Shown piece by piece: positions 61,474 to 61,941 of a DNA stretch of 61,941 nucleotides (position 1 is the first letter of the stretch; each line of letters opens with the position of its first letter). Position numbers and translations under genes: made by a program. Source of the DNA: Candidatus Omnitrophota bacterium (lineage in GTDB: Bacteria > Omnitrophota > Gorgyraeia > Pluralincolimonadales > Pluralincolimonadaceae); assembly GCA_030695925.1 (NCBI GenBank), contig JAUYOH010000074.1:1-61941 (forward strand). Direction: 5' to 3'. The notes under the pieces are model-generated. The model was not told the DNA's origin. It did no database searches and saw nothing but the letters and a program-made list of their open reading frames with translations.

Positions 61474-61788
61474 TTATTTTATCTCTACGTCAACTCCTGC
61501 CGGTAAATCCAACTTCTTTAACGCGTCTATCGTCTTTGAGGTCGGTTCGATGATGTCCAAGACGCGCTTGTGTGTCTTCATCTGGAATTGTTCCCGCGAC
61601 TTTTTGTCGATGTGCGGAGAGCGCAAGACCGTGTAGACCACCCTATCACTCGGTAAAGGTATCGGTCCTGAGACCTTAGCGCCCGTCCTCTTGGCAGTCT
61701 CGATTATCTCGGCAGTGGACTGGTCCAATACCCTGTGATCGTAAGCCTTTAGTTTAATCCTTATCTTTGCCTTCTGTGCGGTTGACAT
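61474..61788 (-). CDS. rpsJ: Ribosomal protein S10
   Basis: 104 residues. [20 protein letters not shown] near 8-27, [20 protein letters not shown] near 40-59, and the end [13 protein letters not shown]. Starts 2 nt after tuf, so both share a transcript; S10 is also NusE. Confidence 0.97.
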   Translation of the reverse strand: MSTAQKAKIRIKLKAYDHRVLDQSTAEIIETAKRTGAKVSGPIPLPSDRVVYTVLRSPHIDKKSREQFQMKTHKRVLDIIEPTSKTIDALKKLDLPAGVDVEIK

Positions 61789-61790
61789 CT

Positions 61791-61941
61791 TTACGCTATA
61801 ACCTCTGATACGACTCCGGCGCCTACGGTATGGCCGCCTTCGCGGATAGCGAAGCGCAGCTCTTTGTCCATGGCGACCGGGATTATGAGTTCGACTTCGA
61901 ATATGACGCTGTCACCGGGCATGACCATCTCGACACCCTTT
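61791..61941 (-). CDS. tuf: Elongation factor Tu (partial, C-terminus only)
   Basis: The last about 49 residues of the barrel domain [23 protein letters not shown], then [20 protein letters not shown] and VVSEVIA. The N-terminal remainder lies beyond the right edge. Its place before rpsJ follows the usual str-to-S10 order. Confidence 0.95.
   Translation of the reverse strand, partial: KGVEMVMPGDSVIFEVELIIPVAMDKELRFAIREGGHTVGAGVVSEVIA

Noticed and set aside
1-61941. CRISPR arrays, insertion sequences, prophage genes, rRNA operons, toxin-antitoxin or defence modules
   Set aside because: No direct-repeat arrays, transposase or integrase motifs, or phage structural genes were recognised. Genes are contiguous housekeeping and metabolic types.

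Overview
The window is about 62 kb of a Gram-negative bacterial chromosome. Best placement is the PVC superphylum, most like Candidatus Omnitrophota. The strongest taxonomic signal is a small basic protein (6672..6962) beside aroB; its 'HPSLR..KGKGHRSV' and 'VFGLPK' motifs match a family I know only from PVC lineages. An outer membrane is implied by a BtuB-TonB vitamin B12 receptor system, an LpxL/HtrB-like acyltransferase, the heptose genes gmhA and rfaE2, and a GspA/GspB-like pair. All but two protein genes lie on the minus strand, packed with 1-26 nt overlaps. I see no insertion sequence, prophage, CRISPR array or rRNA.

Layout from left to right, with minus-strand transcription running right to left. 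(1) 1-3.9 kb: a partial plsC, three PilZ-domain genes with their own promoters, the divergent GspA-GspB-like pair on the plus strand, and a convergent SPOR protein. (2) 3.9-12.9 kb: housekeeping genes (YbgC thioesterase, GNAT, rnc, aroB, small basic protein, SPOR protein, dGTPase, HIT, phosphodiesterase), an AAA ATPase, a LysM-M23 lipoprotein and tRNA-Gly(CCC). (3) 13-18.3 kb: a PfkB-family kinase, thiamine genes (thiC, thiE, stand-alone thiD2-like), heptose genes (rfaE2, gmhA) and a phosphofructokinase with pyrophosphate-type residues. (4) 18.3-28.8 kb: amaP-like, accC, accB, efp, an M24 peptidase, aroQ, a Trm112-like micro-gene, a YbhN-like membrane protein, rmuC with a 39-aa DUF1844-tail micro-gene, MEMO, a double M16 protease and rpsU.

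(5) 28.8-37.5 kb: a vitamin B12 salvage and uptake regulon. It starts at a promoter and a cobalamin riboswitch with a transcription attenuator. It then runs cobU, a DUF71/COG2102 PP-loop protein, cobT, cobS, btuF, btuC, btuD, a second cobalamin riboswitch placed at the btuB ribosome-binding site, btuB and a dedicated tonB. Together these genes import corrinoids across both membranes and rebuild the nucleotide loop. (6) 37.5-40.8 kb: pcm, a family-2 glycosyltransferase, an LpxL-like acyltransferase and an MGDG-synthase-like glycosyltransferase, probably for envelope lipids. (7) 40.8-46.8 kb: a six-gene operon bounded by a clear promoter and a clear terminator: aspC-like, NAD-type icd, lpd, lipA, a free-standing lipoyl domain and a second aminotransferase. 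(8) 46.8-61.9 kb: the S10-spc-alpha ribosomal protein supercluster from the tail of tuf to rplQ, including secY, adk, map, infA and rpoA. rpmD (L30) is missing between rpsE and rplO, and L3 and L17 carry long low-complexity tails.

The most unusual points are: the two B12 riboswitches in one gene series with apparently different output mechanisms; the DUF71 protein inside that regulon; the lone lipoyl domain with lipA, lpd and icd; the DUF1844-tail micro-gene with a possibly leaderless start; the split ThiD2; and structured palindromes between rpsM and rpsK and at the rplO/secY junction. No clearly unprecedented multi-gene system is evident. Functional calls rest on motifs and gene order read by eye.
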